Part shown: one piece after another, positions 42,479-51,430 of the stretch
Numbering within the stretch: the stretch's first letter is position 1
Layout: each line of letters starts with the position of its first letter
Assembly: GCF_003762905.1 (NCBI RefSeq)
Contig: NZ_RJKS01000004.1
Coordinates: 372,001 to 436,000, forward strand
DNA from: Curtobacterium sp. ZW137
GTDB lineage: Bacteria; Actinomycetota; Actinomycetes; Actinomycetales; Microbacteriaceae
Length of the DNA stretch: 64,000 nucleotides
Reading direction: 5' to 3'
Program-made: the position numbers and the translations under genes
Notes under the pieces: model-generated
What the model saw: only the letters and a program-made list of their open reading frames with translations
What the model was told of the DNA's origin: nothing
Database searches by the model: none

Positions 42479-43024
42479 TCAGGCCTCGACCGGGTTGGCC
42501 AGTCCTTCGACGACCTCGACGTGCGGCAGCCCCGCCAGGACGGCCCCGGGCAGGAACAGCTTCGCGCCGCGGACCCCTGCGCCGATGACGACCTCGGGCA
42601 CGTCCGACACCCGGGCGTCGACGTAGACGGGCCACGAGGACGGGAGCCCGATCGGGGTGATCCCGCCGTACTCCATCCCGGTGAGCGCGACGGCGTCGTC
42701 CATCGCCGCGAAGCTCGCCTTCCGCGCCCCGAGCAGCTGCTTCACGGTGCGGTTCACGTCGAGGCGGGTCGACGCGAGCACGATGCACGCTGCGTGGGTG
42801 ACCACGTCGCCGCGCTTGCCCGCGACGACGATGCAGTTCGCCCCGCCCTCGAGCGGGTACCCGTACGCGGCGGAGAACGCCGCGGTGTCGGCGAGCTCGG
42901 GGTCGATCGGCGACGCTTCGATCCGGCTCAGCACGTCCGCGGGCAGACGGACCAGCGCCTCCGCGACGGGGATCGCGAGGAAACCGGTGGCCACGAGGGC
43001 AGGAACACGCTCCAGACTCGGCAT
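42479..43024 (-). CDS. YbaK/EbsC-family aminoacyl-tRNA deacylase
   Basis: A 181-residue editing-domain protein. ANCIVVAGKRG and VNRTVKQLLGARKASFA contain the conserved basic and Gly residues of the editing pocket, and TGMEYGGITPIGLP carries the GGxxPxG motif near the C-terminus. ATG 43024 was chosen because TAGGGT (43031-43036) ends six bases upstream; a GTG at 43027 is just before. It clears wrongly charged tRNAs in trans, with Pro, Cys or Ala as likely amino acids. It differs in sequence from the other YbaK protein at 18958-19428, so two editing proteins are encoded in the window. Confidence 0.85.
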   Translation of the reverse strand: MPSLERVPALVATGFLAIPVAEALVRLPADVLSRIEASPIDPELADTAAFSAAYGYPLEGGANCIVVAGKRGDVVTHAACIVLASTRLDVNRTVKQLLGARKASFAAMDDAVALTGMEYGGITPIGLPSSWPVYVDARVSDVPEVVIGAGVRGAKLFLPGAVLAGLPHVEVVEGLANPVEA

Positions 43025-43081
43025 CACTCCACCCTACGAGGACCCCCTCCCTTCCGGGACAGGCCCTGCCAGGATGGGCCG

Positions 43082-43753
43082 ATGACGACGAACCCGGCAC
43101 CGACGCCGATCGACCTCGACACCTGGCCCCGCCGCGAGCACTTCGAGCACTACCGCGACCGGGTCCCCTGCCGGTACGAACTCACCGTGCAGGTCGACGT
43201 GACCGCGTTCGTCGCCGAGCTCCGGCGCACGGGTCGCCGCACGTACGCATCGCAGATCTGGGCGTTGGCCACCGCGGTCAACCGGCACCGCGAGTTCCGG
43301 ATGACGCTCCTGCCCGACCGATCCCCCGCCGCGTGGGACGTCGTGCACCCGGCGTTCACGGTGTTCAACCCGGAGCGCGAGACGTTCTGCGCCGTCTTCG
43401 TGCCGTACGACGAGGACTTCGGCGCCTTCCACGACGCTGCGGTGGATGCGCTCGCCACGTACCGCTCGGCGACGACGATGTTCCCGCAGCAGCCCCGTCC
43501 GGCGAACCTGTTCGACGTGTCGACGATGCCGTGGGCGTCGTTCTCGGGCTTCTCGCTGCAGGTCCACGAGGGCTGGGACCACCTGTTGCCGATCTTCACC
43601 ATGGGGGGCCACCACGACGAGGGCGGCCGCACCATGCTCCCGCTGTCGGTGCAGGTCAACCACGCGGCAGCCGACGGCTTCCACACGACCCGGCTGCTCC
43701 GCGACGTCGAGGCGCTCTTTGCCGACCCCACCTGGCTCGCGACGCCTGCCTGA
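43082..43753 (+). CDS. Type A chloramphenicol acetyltransferase homologue
   Basis: A 223-residue enzyme closely following the CatA plan. IDLDTWPRREHFEHYR is the classic N-terminal signature; QIWALATAVNRHREFRM and FTVFNPERETFCAVF follow, and the catalytic histidine is H194 in NHAAADGFH (HxxxDG). Homologues acetylate chloramphenicol with acetyl-CoA; whether this one confers resistance or acts on another substrate is not decided by sequence. It is a divergent gene with CAGGAT as a possible -10, and ends at a strong hairpin. No mobile element is adjacent, so it looks like a resident chromosomal gene. Confidence 0.85.
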   Translation: MTTNPAPTPIDLDTWPRREHFEHYRDRVPCRYELTVQVDVTAFVAELRRTGRRTYASQIWALATAVNRHREFRMTLLPDRSPAAWDVVHPAFTVFNPERETFCAVFVPYDEDFGAFHDAAVDALATYRSATTMFPQQPRPANLFDVSTMPWASFSGFSLQVHEGWDHLLPIFTMGGHHDEGGRTMLPLSVQVNHAAADGFHTTRLLRDVEALFADPTWLATPA

Positions 43754-43761
43754 GCGAGCGC

Positions 43762-43823
43762 CGCACCACCAAAGCCGATCCGAACCACGGGCGTCCGTGG
43801 TTCGGATCGGTTTCGATGGTGCG
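43762..43823. terminator. 29-bp near-perfect hairpin between convergent genes
   Basis: 43762-43790 pairs with 43795-43823 with only three mismatches around a four-base loop. It starts about ten bases past the chloramphenicol acetyltransferase stop and lies before the solute-binding protein stop on the other strand, so it can terminate both. The inner stem (CCGATCCGAACCACGG) is perfect. Confidence 0.8.
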
Positions 43824-43855
43824 ACGACAGTCCGCACCGCGAGCACGCGAGCGCG

Positions 43856-45490
43856 TCAGGACCCGGCGCGCGCGGCCGACGCCTCCTCGAACTCACGACG
43901 CATCGCGTCGCCGCCCCGGCGTCGCCACTCGCGGACGACGCCCTTCCACGAGCTGACCGGCGCCCGGCCGAGCAGGACGTCGTTGATCGCGTTCGTCGCG
44001 TACGTGCCGACCGCGGGTCCCTTCGTCGAGTTGGTCGGCGAGTAGAGCCCGTAGGTGGGGTTGGTGATGCCGTCGTCGAGCCAGGACGCGAGCGACTCGT
44101 AGACGGTGTCGGTCATCCCGGGGAACCCGGAGTAGAACAGCGGCAGCGGGCACTCGGTGAAGTACTGCAGCGGGAACTCGCCGAGCGCGGTCTCGCTGTT
44201 GCCGGTCTTCGTGAGGACGGGTGCGCCGTCCCGGTACTCGAAGTCGCGACCCTCGATGCCGAACTTGCGGAACATCCACGCCTCGGTACCGAACGGTGAC
44301 GCGCACCAGTTCAGCACGTCGAGGACGGTGCGGATGCGGTCCTCGGACGCGGCGGCGAGCGCGGTGATGGCGTTGTTCGGGTCGCCGAGCCAGGGCTTCG
44401 GCTTCGCGCCGGCCGGTCCGACGAACGGGGCCATCGTCATCGCGAAGCCGCTGCCGGGTTCCGCCTGCTGCAACAGCCCGGGGATCGCACTGTAGCTGTC
44501 CTGCAGCATCACCGCGGAGCCCTGCACGAACCAGACCTTGCCGTTGTAGGCGGTGACGCTGTCCGGGTGCACGAGCCCGTCGGCGAGGAGCTTCCGCGAC
44601 ACCTCGAGCATGTCCTGGTAGGCGTCCACCTCGTACATGTGGGTCAGCTTCCCGCCCTGCTCGTCCCACTGGTTCGGGACGCCGAGCATCGACGCGAGGA
44701 TGTTCGTCGGCACGGACCCGAGCGCCCACCGGTTCTTGTTCTGGTCGGTGACCTCGCGGCAGAGCGCGGTGAACTCGTCGAGGGAGCCGAAGGACGGGTC
44801 GACACCGAGTTCCTCGAAGAGGTCCTGCCGTCGGTGCAGCACGCCGGTCGTGAGCGGGCCGCGGGGCACCGGGACGCCGTAGATCCCGCCGGAGAAGACG
44901 GTCCCCTTCCACGACGCGGTGGGCAGGTTCGCCAGGTACGGCCACTCGCGGATGCCGCTGCCGGAGAGGTACTCGGTCAGGTTCTGCGCCTTGGCCTCGA
45001 GGAACTGCGGCAGGTAGGAGAACGTGCCGAACACCGTGAAGACGTCGCCGAGGGTGTCGCCCGCGACCTGCGTGGCGAACTTGTTCCCCCAGTCGGCGTT
45101 CGGTGTGATCGTCAGGTCGAGGTCGACGCCCATCCGCTTGTCGAGCCCCTGCCAGTAGGGGTTGCTCCCCTTGGCTGGTGGGACCGGCGAGTTGGTCGGG
45201 ACGCTGCCGTGCAGGGTGGATCCGTCGCCGGGGACCTTCGCCGTCGGGACCAGGCTCGACGGGATCTTCCGGAACGCGCTCGGCATGAGCGCGCTGGTCT
45301 TCGGCAGGACCGGCTCCGGTCCGCCGGTCCACGGGACGTAGTCCGGCAGCGCGACGGCCTTGTTGATCGCCGTCACGTCCGTCGAGCGGGTCACGGTGTC
45401 ACAACCGGCCAGGAGGCTCGTGGCCGCGATCCCGAGACCGCCGGCGATGAGCGCGCGGCGGCTCAGCTGCCATGGTGCGTTGGTGGTCAT
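43856..45490 (-). CDS. Extracellular solute-binding lipoprotein of a CUT1 sugar ABC importer
   Basis: A 544-residue binding protein. The signal peptide MTTNAPWQLSRRALIAGGL ends in LLAGC, so C30 is the lipidated cysteine; the twin arginines at 11-12 fit Sec or Tat export. The large size and the interior (e.g. WGNKFATQVAGD) match the LplA-type proteins that bind oligosaccharides. It is the last gene of a permease-permease-binding protein operon. The cognate ATPase is not here and is probably a shared MsmK/UgpC-type protein elsewhere. Ligand not identifiable. Confidence 0.86.
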   Translation of the reverse strand: MTTNAPWQLSRRALIAGGLGIAATSLLAGCDTVTRSTDVTAINKAVALPDYVPWTGGPEPVLPKTSALMPSAFRKIPSSLVPTAKVPGDGSTLHGSVPTNSPVPPAKGSNPYWQGLDKRMGVDLDLTITPNADWGNKFATQVAGDTLGDVFTVFGTFSYLPQFLEAKAQNLTEYLSGSGIREWPYLANLPTASWKGTVFSGGIYGVPVPRGPLTTGVLHRRQDLFEELGVDPSFGSLDEFTALCREVTDQNKNRWALGSVPTNILASMLGVPNQWDEQGGKLTHMYEVDAYQDMLEVSRKLLADGLVHPDSVTAYNGKVWFVQGSAVMLQDSYSAIPGLLQQAEPGSGFAMTMAPFVGPAGAKPKPWLGDPNNAITALAAASEDRIRTVLDVLNWCASPFGTEAWMFRKFGIEGRDFEYRDGAPVLTKTGNSETALGEFPLQYFTECPLPLFYSGFPGMTDTVYESLASWLDDGITNPTYGLYSPTNSTKGPAVGTYATNAINDVLLGRAPVSSWKGVVREWRRRGGDAMRREFEEASAARAGS

Positions 45491-45494
45491 GGGT

Positions 45495-46430
45495 TCAGCC
45501 CTTCACGGCGCCGGTCAGGACACCCTTGGCGAAGTGCCGCTGCAGGAACGGGTAGACGATGAGGATCGGGACGATCGAGACGACGAGGATCGCCATCTGG
45601 ATCGAGGCCTGCGGCGGCAGGGCGTCGGAGCTCGTGCCGAGGTCGGCGCCGCCGAGCTGCGCGTTGTTGATCACGTAGGTGCGGAGCACGAGCTGCAGGG
45701 GCCACTTCGCGGTGTCGTTGATGTAGAGCAGCGCGTTGAAGAAGGCGTTCCAGTAGCCCACCGCGTAGAACAGCCCGATCACGGCGAGGACGGCCTTCGA
45801 CAGTGGCAGCACGATCCGGAGGAACACGCCGAAGTCGCCGGCGCCGTCGATGCGGGCGCTCTCGATGAGCTCCTTCGGGATCGCCATGAAGAACGACCGC
45901 ATCACGATGACGTTGAACGCGCTGAGTGCCGTCGGCAGGATGAGCGCCCAGTACGAGTCGAGCAGGCCGAACTCCTTGACGACCAGGTAGTTCGGGATGA
46001 GTCCCGGTGCGAACAGCAGGCTGACGAGCACCAGGCTGAGCACGACCCCGTGGCCGTACGACCCGGGCCGACTGAGCGCGTACGCCAGCATCGCGGTGAC
46101 GAACAGGCTGATCAGGGTACCGACGACGGTGATCCCGATGCTGACCACGAGCGCGCGGGTGACGACGCCGCCGGCGAAGATGCTCTCGTACGCGCCGAAG
46201 TCCAGGCCGGTCGGCCACATCACGAACCCGCCGGCACCGTTCACCTGGCTGGACGGGGCGACGCTCGTGGACACGATGCCGAGGAAGGGCAGCAGCACGA
46301 CCAGGCAGATGACGAGCAGCACGAAGCCGGTGAGCAGGCGTCCGGGGAGCGGCGCCGTGTCCGGGCCGCCGCGCTTGTGCTTCCGGTTCTGCTTCGTCGG
46401 CGGGACGGTGACGCTGTGCGTGGCGGTCAT
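45495..46430 (-). CDS. Carbohydrate ABC transporter permease (YtcP/LplC-like)
   Basis: A 311-residue inner-membrane permease with six hydrophobic helices after a basic N-terminal tail. The EAA loop is visible as IESARIDGAGDFGVFLRIVLPLSKAV, the docking site for the ATPase. ATG 46430 overlaps the stop of the first permease (ATGA) with AGGAG upstream. The solute-binding protein gene begins four bases after its stop. The order permease-permease-binding protein is characteristic of LplB/LplC-type systems in soil and plant-associated actinobacteria and firmicutes. Confidence 0.88.
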   Translation of the reverse strand: MTATHSVTVPPTKQNRKHKRGGPDTAPLPGRLLTGFVLLVICLVVLLPFLGIVSTSVAPSSQVNGAGGFVMWPTGLDFGAYESIFAGGVVTRALVVSIGITVVGTLISLFVTAMLAYALSRPGSYGHGVVLSLVLVSLLFAPGLIPNYLVVKEFGLLDSYWALILPTALSAFNVIVMRSFFMAIPKELIESARIDGAGDFGVFLRIVLPLSKAVLAVIGLFYAVGYWNAFFNALLYINDTAKWPLQLVLRTYVINNAQLGGADLGTSSDALPPQASIQMAILVVSIVPILIVYPFLQRHFAKGVLTGAVKG

Positions 46431-47425
46431 CGGGTCTCCTTCTGGTAGACGCCCGCTTCGCCGAAGACGTGCGCGACCTTGTTGGCGCCGAGGACGAGCA
46501 GCACGCCGACCACGCCCTTGACGAGTCCGACGGCCGCGGCGACACCCCACTGCCCGCCGAGCACGCCGTTGTTGTAGACGTAGGTGTCGAGGACCTCGCT
46601 GGCGGCCCGCCCGACGGATGCCTGCTGCAGGAGGATCTGCTCGAACCCGACGGTGAGCGAGTCCCCGAGCCGGAGGATCAGCAGCAGGATGATGATCCCG
46701 CGCATCCCGGGCAGGGTGACGTGCCAGAGCTGCCGCCAGCGGCTCGCGCCGTCCATCTTCGCCGCCTCGTACAGACTGGCGTCGATCGAGCTGAGGACCG
46801 CGAGGAACAGGATCGTCGCCCAGCCGGTGTCCTTCCAGATCACCTGGCTGGTGAGCAGCGCGATGAAGCTGTGCGGGTTGCCGAGGAAGTCGATCGCGGT
46901 GCCGCCCGAGGCCCGGATCGCGTTGTTGATGAGCCCTGACCCGCCGAGGATCTGCTGGAACACCGCGACGACGATCACCCACGACAGGAAGTGCGGCAGG
47001 TAGAGGATCGACTGCACGACGCCCTTGATGCGCTCCGACAGCAGCGAGTTGAGCATCAGCGCCAGGATGATCGGCGCGGGGAAGACGAACACGACCTGCA
47101 CGAGGGTGATCACGAGCGTGTTCCGGAGCGCCCCGAGGAACTCCGGGTCGCCGTTGAACACGACCGCGAAGTTCTCGAAGCCGACCCAGGGGCTGCGCCC
47201 GAGCGGGACGAACGGCAGGTACTCCTGGAACGCGATGAGGTTCCCGAGGAGCGGCAGGTACTGGAACGCGAGGAGCAGCGCGACGCCGGGCAGTCCCATC
47301 CAGAGCAGGACCCGGTCGCGACGGATCCGCTCCCAGGCGGTCCTTCGTCGCGGGACGGTGGACGGGGGCGACGACCCGTCGGTCGCTGTCGCGGCTGGTC
47401 GCACGCGGTCGTCGAGCTTCGTCAC
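46427..47425 (-). CDS. Carbohydrate ABC transporter permease (LplB-like)
   Basis: A 332-residue permease. After a cytoplasmic tail, the first helix is preceded by RIRRDRVLLWMGLPGV, and the EAA loop is YEAAKMDGASRWRQLWHVTLPGMR. Six helices are apparent. GTG 47425 is preceded by GGAGGAGGCCAGGA, a good ribosome binding region; longer frames run into the intergenic space. It is the first gene of the importer operon, and its promoter region holds the palindrome at 47480-47497. The partner in the complex is the YtcP-like permease. Confidence 0.88.
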   Translation of the reverse strand: MTKLDDRVRPAATATDGSSPPSTVPRRRTAWERIRRDRVLLWMGLPGVALLLAFQYLPLLGNLIAFQEYLPFVPLGRSPWVGFENFAVVFNGDPEFLGALRNTLVITLVQVVFVFPAPIILALMLNSLLSERIKGVVQSILYLPHFLSWVIVVAVFQQILGGSGLINNAIRASGGTAIDFLGNPHSFIALLTSQVIWKDTGWATILFLAVLSSIDASLYEAAKMDGASRWRQLWHVTLPGMRGIIILLLILRLGDSLTVGFEQILLQQASVGRAASEVLDTYVYNNGVLGGQWGVAAAVGLVKGVVGVLLVLGANKVAHVFGEAGVYQKETR

Positions 47426-47479
47426 TCCTGGCCTCCTCCGTTGGATTCCTGGTGTGACCCTGACGGGCTTGGCAACGAG

Positions 47480-47497
47480 ATGGCAACCCGTTGCCAT
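47480..47497 (-). promoter_or_regulatory. Operator-like palindrome upstream of the sugar-importer operon
   Basis: ATGGCAAC-CC-GTTGCCAT is a perfect inverted repeat with 8-bp arms, 55 bases before the first permease start. A further half-site TTGGCAACGA lies at 47470-47478, and the flanks AACGA/TCGTT extend the symmetry with one bulge. The shape is that of a LacI/GalR-type operator. The LacI protein at 48353-49381 is the closest candidate; binding is not shown. Confidence 0.6.
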
Positions 47498-47578
47498 TCG
47501 TTTCCATCGTTGTAGCCGGTTGTAGCGATCCAGTGATCGCTCACCCTCACTCGGGCGCTTCGGTGGCAGGCTGGGGGC

Positions 47579-48310
47579 ATGACCTTCGAACAGCACGCAC
47601 ACTCGTTCGGGGCCGCGGCCGACGCGTACGAGCGGGGTCGCCCCGGGTACCCGACGGCCGTGGCGGAGTGGCTGGCGCCGGAACCGGTCGCACTCGCGGT
47701 GGACGTGGGGGCCGGCACCGGGAAGTTCACGCGCACGCTGCTGCCCCGCGCGTCCGCGGTCACGGCGGTCGAACCGGACACCGCGATGCGCGCACGGCTG
47801 GCCGATGCGCTGCCCTCGGTCCCCGTGGTGGACGGCGCGGGCGAGGCGATCCCGCTCGCCGACGGCACCGCCGACCTCGTCACGTTCGCGCAGTCCTGGC
47901 ACTGGGTGGACCCGACGGCCGGCGCGGTCGAGGTCGCCCGCGTGCTGCGGCCCGGCGGGGTGCTCGGGCTGGTCTGGAACATCCGCGACGAGTCACTGCC
48001 CTGGTCGGCACGCCTCGGGGAGCTCCTGACCCGGCCGGAGTCGCGGATCACGCAGTACGACCACCCGCTCGTCGGTGAGCCCTTCGACGGCGGCGAGTAC
48101 CGGACGTTCCCCTGGGTCCACGAGCAGTCCCGGTCGGACTTCCTCGACATGGTCGCCTCGCGGAGCTACGTCATCGTGATGGCGGCCGATGCGCGGGACC
48201 GGCTGCTCCGTGCCGTCGAGGAGCTGCTCGACACGTCACCGGAGACCGCCGGTCGCTCGACCGTGCCCGTGCCCTACGTCACACACGTGCACCGGTACGT
48301 CCGACCCTGA
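47579..48310 (+). CDS. Class I SAM-dependent methyltransferase
   Basis: A 243-residue methyltransferase. Motif I is VDVGAGTGKFTRTLL, followed by VEPDTAMRARLA (motif II acidic residue), DLVTFAQSWHWVDP and RPGGVLGLVWN, matching the methyltransferase-11 group. The conserved tail after GLVWNIRDES matches a small set of proteins seen in many actinobacteria, with substrate unknown. It is transcribed away from the importer operon. ATG 47579 follows CAGGCT by seven bases. Confidence 0.85.
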   Translation: MTFEQHAHSFGAAADAYERGRPGYPTAVAEWLAPEPVALAVDVGAGTGKFTRTLLPRASAVTAVEPDTAMRARLADALPSVPVVDGAGEAIPLADGTADLVTFAQSWHWVDPTAGAVEVARVLRPGGVLGLVWNIRDESLPWSARLGELLTRPESRITQYDHPLVGEPFDGGEYRTFPWVHEQSRSDFLDMVASRSYVIVMAADARDRLLRAVEELLDTSPETAGRSTVPVPYVTHVHRYVRP

Positions 48311-48352
48311 CGGGCGCGGCTCCACGCCGGTGCACCGCGCTACGGTTGCTCC

Positions 48353-49381
48353 ATGCGCGCCACCGTGCGGGACGTCGCGGCCCTCGCCGGGGTCTCGCCG
48401 AAGACCGTCTCCAACGTCATCAACGGCGGTGTGGTGGTGCGCCCGGACACCCGGGAACGGGTCGAGCAGGCACTCGAGCAGCTCGACTACGTGCCGAACC
48501 TGTCGGCACGGGGCTTGCGGAACGGCCGCTCCGGAGCGATCGCGCTCACCCTGCCGGAGATGAGCAGCGCGTACTCCGCCGAGCTCGCGCGCTGGTTCGT
48601 CGAGCTCGCCCGCGACCGCGACTGGGTCGTGCAGCTCGACCAGACCGCGAACGACCCGGAACGGGAACGCCAGCTGGTGTCCCGGGCACGCGCACACCTG
48701 GTGGACGGGCTGATCCTCAACCCGGTGTCCCTGAGCGCCAGCGTCCTCGCCTCCACCGCCGGGCTGCCCCCGACCGTCGTCATCGGCGAGGTCGAGCCCG
48801 AACACGTCGACCAGGTGCACGTCGACAGCCGTGCCGCCGCGTACGAGGTCACGACGTTCCTGCTCGACCGCGGGCACCGGCGCATCGCCGCGGTCGGTGC
48901 TCCGGACCTGACCGCCGACCGCACCCGGATCACGGCGACGAGCGAGCTGCGGGTGCTGGGGTACGAGACGGCACTCCGCGCCGCGGGGGTGCCGCTCGAC
49001 CCGGCGCTCCGGGTCCCGCTGCCCGGGTGGTCGACCGCGGATGCGGCATCGGCGTTCGCGAGCTGGCTCGACGCGCTCGGTGACGAGCCACTGCCCGACG
49101 CGGTGTTCGCGTTCACGGACTCGATCGCGTTCGGCGTGCTGCACGTCCTCGCCGCGCGGGGCATCCGCGTCCCGGAGCAGGTCAGTGTCATCGGGTTCGA
49201 CGACGTCGACGGAGCCGCCTACGCCATCCCCGCGCTGACCACGGTGTCGTTCGACCGCCGGGCCTTCGCGGACGCGGCGCTCGACCTGCTCACCGCGCGG
49301 ATCGCCGACCGCGACGCTCCCCCGTCGACCGTCGTGATCCCGCACCGCATCGTCGAGCGCGCGAGCGTCGCCCCGCGCTGA
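48353..49381 (+). CDS. LacI-family transcriptional regulator
   Basis: A 342-residue repressor-type protein. The N-terminal helix-turn-helix VRDVAALAGVSPKTVSNVINGG and the hinge helix (VEQALEQLDYVPNLSARGLR) are canonical, and the rest is a periplasmic-binding-like ligand domain ending in VIGFDDVDGAAYAIPALTTV. Its neighbours suggest it controls the sugar importer. A TACGGT hexamer (48341-48346) ends six bases before the ATG, so the message is probably leaderless. Confidence 0.9.
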   Translation: MRATVRDVAALAGVSPKTVSNVINGGVVVRPDTRERVEQALEQLDYVPNLSARGLRNGRSGAIALTLPEMSSAYSAELARWFVELARDRDWVVQLDQTANDPERERQLVSRARAHLVDGLILNPVSLSASVLASTAGLPPTVVIGEVEPEHVDQVHVDSRAAAYEVTTFLLDRGHRRIAAVGAPDLTADRTRITATSELRVLGYETALRAAGVPLDPALRVPLPGWSTADAASAFASWLDALGDEPLPDAVFAFTDSIAFGVLHVLAARGIRVPEQVSVIGFDDVDGAAYAIPALTTVSFDRRAFADAALDLLTARIADRDAPPSTVVIPHRIVERASVAPR

Positions 49382-49416
49382 CGCCTGGTCCTGCGCGTCG
49401 GCGTACGCTCCGCGCC

Positions 49417-49803
49417 ATGACCGCCACCGACCCGTCGATGCCGACGCTCGCCGCCACCGTGCTCCAGTCACCGGCCCCGCTCGAACTGGCCCGGTTCTAC
49501 GGTGCCCTCACCGGGTGGACCGTGTTCGAGGACGACCCGACCTGGGCACGGATCCGCCCCGACGACGGCCCGGGGCTGTCGGTGCAGTTCGAACCGGAAT
49601 GGGTCCCGCCGACGTGGCCCGGGACGAAGGACGAGCCGGGCATGCAGCTGCACCTCGACTTCCAGGTCGAGGACCTGCCGGCGGCGGTCGCCCGCGCGGA
49701 GTCGCTCGGCGCACGCCAGGCCGAGTACCAGCCGCAGGACGACGTCCGCGTGCTGCTCGACCCCGACGGGCACCCCTTCTGCCTGTTCCTCCCCGGCGCC
49801 TGA
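49417..49803 (+). CDS. VOC-family protein
   Basis: A 128-residue vicinal-oxygen-chelate protein. QSPAPLELARFYGALTGWTVFEDDPTW is the typical first half, and LHLDFQVEDLP and VLLDPDGHPFCLFLP the second, with the His and Asp/Glu positions of the metal site. It is similar in plan to the VOC protein at 37499-37867 but not identical. TACGCT (49404-49409) ends seven bases before the ATG. No partner gene suggests its substrate. Confidence 0.85.
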   Translation: MTATDPSMPTLAATVLQSPAPLELARFYGALTGWTVFEDDPTWARIRPDDGPGLSVQFEPEWVPPTWPGTKDEPGMQLHLDFQVEDLPAAVARAESLGARQAEYQPQDDVRVLLDPDGHPFCLFLPGA

Positions 49804-49825
49804 GCCGCTCGCGCGCGGGCGCGCG

Positions 49826-50557
49826 TCAGCGCGGCGCGGCGGCGGCGAGCACCGCGTCGCGGGCCTGCGCGTCCGCGAGGATCCGGAAGTGGCCGCCGAC
49901 GGGGACCCGCACGTTGGTCGCTCCGGCGAGCGCGCTGCCCCCGGGGATCAGGGTGTCGAACACCCCGTAGACCGACGTGATCCGGGCGTTCGCGTCGCGC
50001 TCCCGGGCGAGCGCAGCGATGACCGGGTCCGCCGCACGGAAGGCCCGCAGGTGCGGCACCGGCGCCAGGTTCGCGTACACCGACCCGCCGAACGGCGTCG
50101 ACACCGCCACCATCCGGTCGATCCGCCCGTCGTGGTCGAGCTGCGTCATCGCGTACTTCCCGATCAGCCCGCCCTTGCTGTGCGCCACCACGAGGACACC
50201 CCGTAGGTCGTGCTCCTCCAGGTACGCCAGGACGTCGGCCGCCGACGCCGGCACCGGTCGGAGGTTGTGCCGGAGGACGGCCACCACGTGCACCGGGTGC
50301 CCGCGGTCGTGCAGCGCGTCCATCAGCGGGCGCATGAAGTGCCAGGTCTCGTAGACGCCCGGGATCACGACGACGGGCTGGCCGTCGCCCGTCCGGTAGT
50401 CGTCAGCGGTGGTCGGTCCGAGGCTCCGCGCCTGCCAGACGGCGGCGTAGACCCAGTCCGCGAGGGCCCACCACGTGCGCCGCGCGAGTCCGATGCGGTA
50501 CGGAGGCTCGGCTCGGCCCGAGCGCACCGGTCCGGTTCCGGGAGCGGTCGCGTTCAC
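49826..50557 (-). CDS. Alpha/beta-hydrolase, triacylglycerol-lipase-like
   Basis: A 243-residue hydrolase. The strand PVVVIPGVYETWHFMRPLM carries the oxyanion-hole region and VVAHSKGG the nucleophile elbow (G-x-S-x-G replaced by HSKGG), followed by FDTLIPGG and a C-terminal VGGHFRIL histidine. These features match lipase-like enzymes of unknown substrate. The start is a GTG overlapping the stop of the upstream hydrolase (GTGA), so the two make a coupled pair. Confidence 0.8.
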   Translation of the reverse strand: MNATAPGTGPVRSGRAEPPYRIGLARRTWWALADWVYAAVWQARSLGPTTADDYRTGDGQPVVVIPGVYETWHFMRPLMDALHDRGHPVHVVAVLRHNLRPVPASAADVLAYLEEHDLRGVLVVAHSKGGLIGKYAMTQLDHDGRIDRMVAVSTPFGGSVYANLAPVPHLRAFRAADPVIAALARERDANARITSVYGVFDTLIPGGSALAGATNVRVPVGGHFRILADAQARDAVLAAAAPR

Positions 50558-51327
50558 CGCAGCCCCTCCAGCGTCTGCACGCGCCGGAACTCGCTCACGA
50601 GGTCGGCGAACGCGACCGGCTGGTGCTCCTGGACGTGGTGCGGTCCGCGGAGCTCGACGAGGACGCCCCGCACGGACATGCCGGCGACGCGGGCGGCCCA
50701 GGCGTGCCGCGTGATCGGGTCCTCGGCGCCACGGACGACGAGCACCGGGACGTCGAGTCGCGACACGGACTCGAGCATCGGGTACCGCAGCATCGGTCGG
50801 AGCTGGTGCCGGTACTGCCGGAGGCTCCTGAGGTGGTCGGTGGCGACGACGGCGTTCATCCGGACACCCTCGACGAACGAGTCCCGGACGAGGTCGACAG
50901 CCAGGCGCGGCACGCTCCGACGTCGCGGGTCGACGACCGGCCCGACGAGCACGACGGCGTCGACGTCGTCGGGGTGGCGGAGCGCGGCCTCGACGGCGAC
51001 CTGCGTCCCCATCGACTGGCCCACCACGACGCTCTGCCGGATGCCGCACCGCCGCACCGCGCGGACGACGAGGTCGGCGAGTTCCGCGACCTCGAGTCGG
51101 CGTCCGACGGCAGGGACCCCGCCGAACCCCGGCAGGTCGACCGCCACCGTCCGGTGAGTCCGGGACAGCGTCTGCTGTGACCGGTCGAACGAGCGGCTCG
51201 ACATGCCGATTCCGTGGACGAGCAGGACCGTCGGGGTCAGGGCGTCCCGACGTCGGCCTGCGGGCGCGAGCGTGCGGAGCCGGACGGGGACCCCGTCCAC
51301 GGTGATCGTCTCCACGAGTGCTCGCAC
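50554..51327 (-). CDS. Alpha/beta-hydrolase fold protein
   Basis: A 257-residue hydrolase. VLLVHGIGMSSRSFDRS has the oxyanion residues, VVVGQSMGTQVAVEAALR the catalytic Ser (GQSMG), VLVVRGAEDPIT the acid and GPHHVQEHQP the histidine. The triad and order are intact. GTG 51327 was chosen because TACGGT (51334-51339) ends six bases before it. It is the first gene of the two-hydrolase unit. Many family roles are possible: lactonase, esterase or epoxide hydrolase. Confidence 0.82.
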   Translation of the reverse strand: MRALVETITVDGVPVRLRTLAPAGRRRDALTPTVLLVHGIGMSSRSFDRSQQTLSRTHRTVAVDLPGFGGVPAVGRRLEVAELADLVVRAVRRCGIRQSVVVGQSMGTQVAVEAALRHPDDVDAVVLVGPVVDPRRRSVPRLAVDLVRDSFVEGVRMNAVVATDHLRSLRQYRHQLRPMLRYPMLESVSRLDVPVLVVRGAEDPITRHAWAARVAGMSVRGVLVELRGPHHVQEHQPVAFADLVSEFRRVQTLEGLR

Positions 51328-51430
51328 ACCTCGACCGTACGCACCCGCGGCTGGCGGACGAGCGTCGTTTCGCAGCGGCACGGCAGCGCGGTCATCGGCT
51401 CCACATAGGGAGACCCGCTGGACTGCGTCC

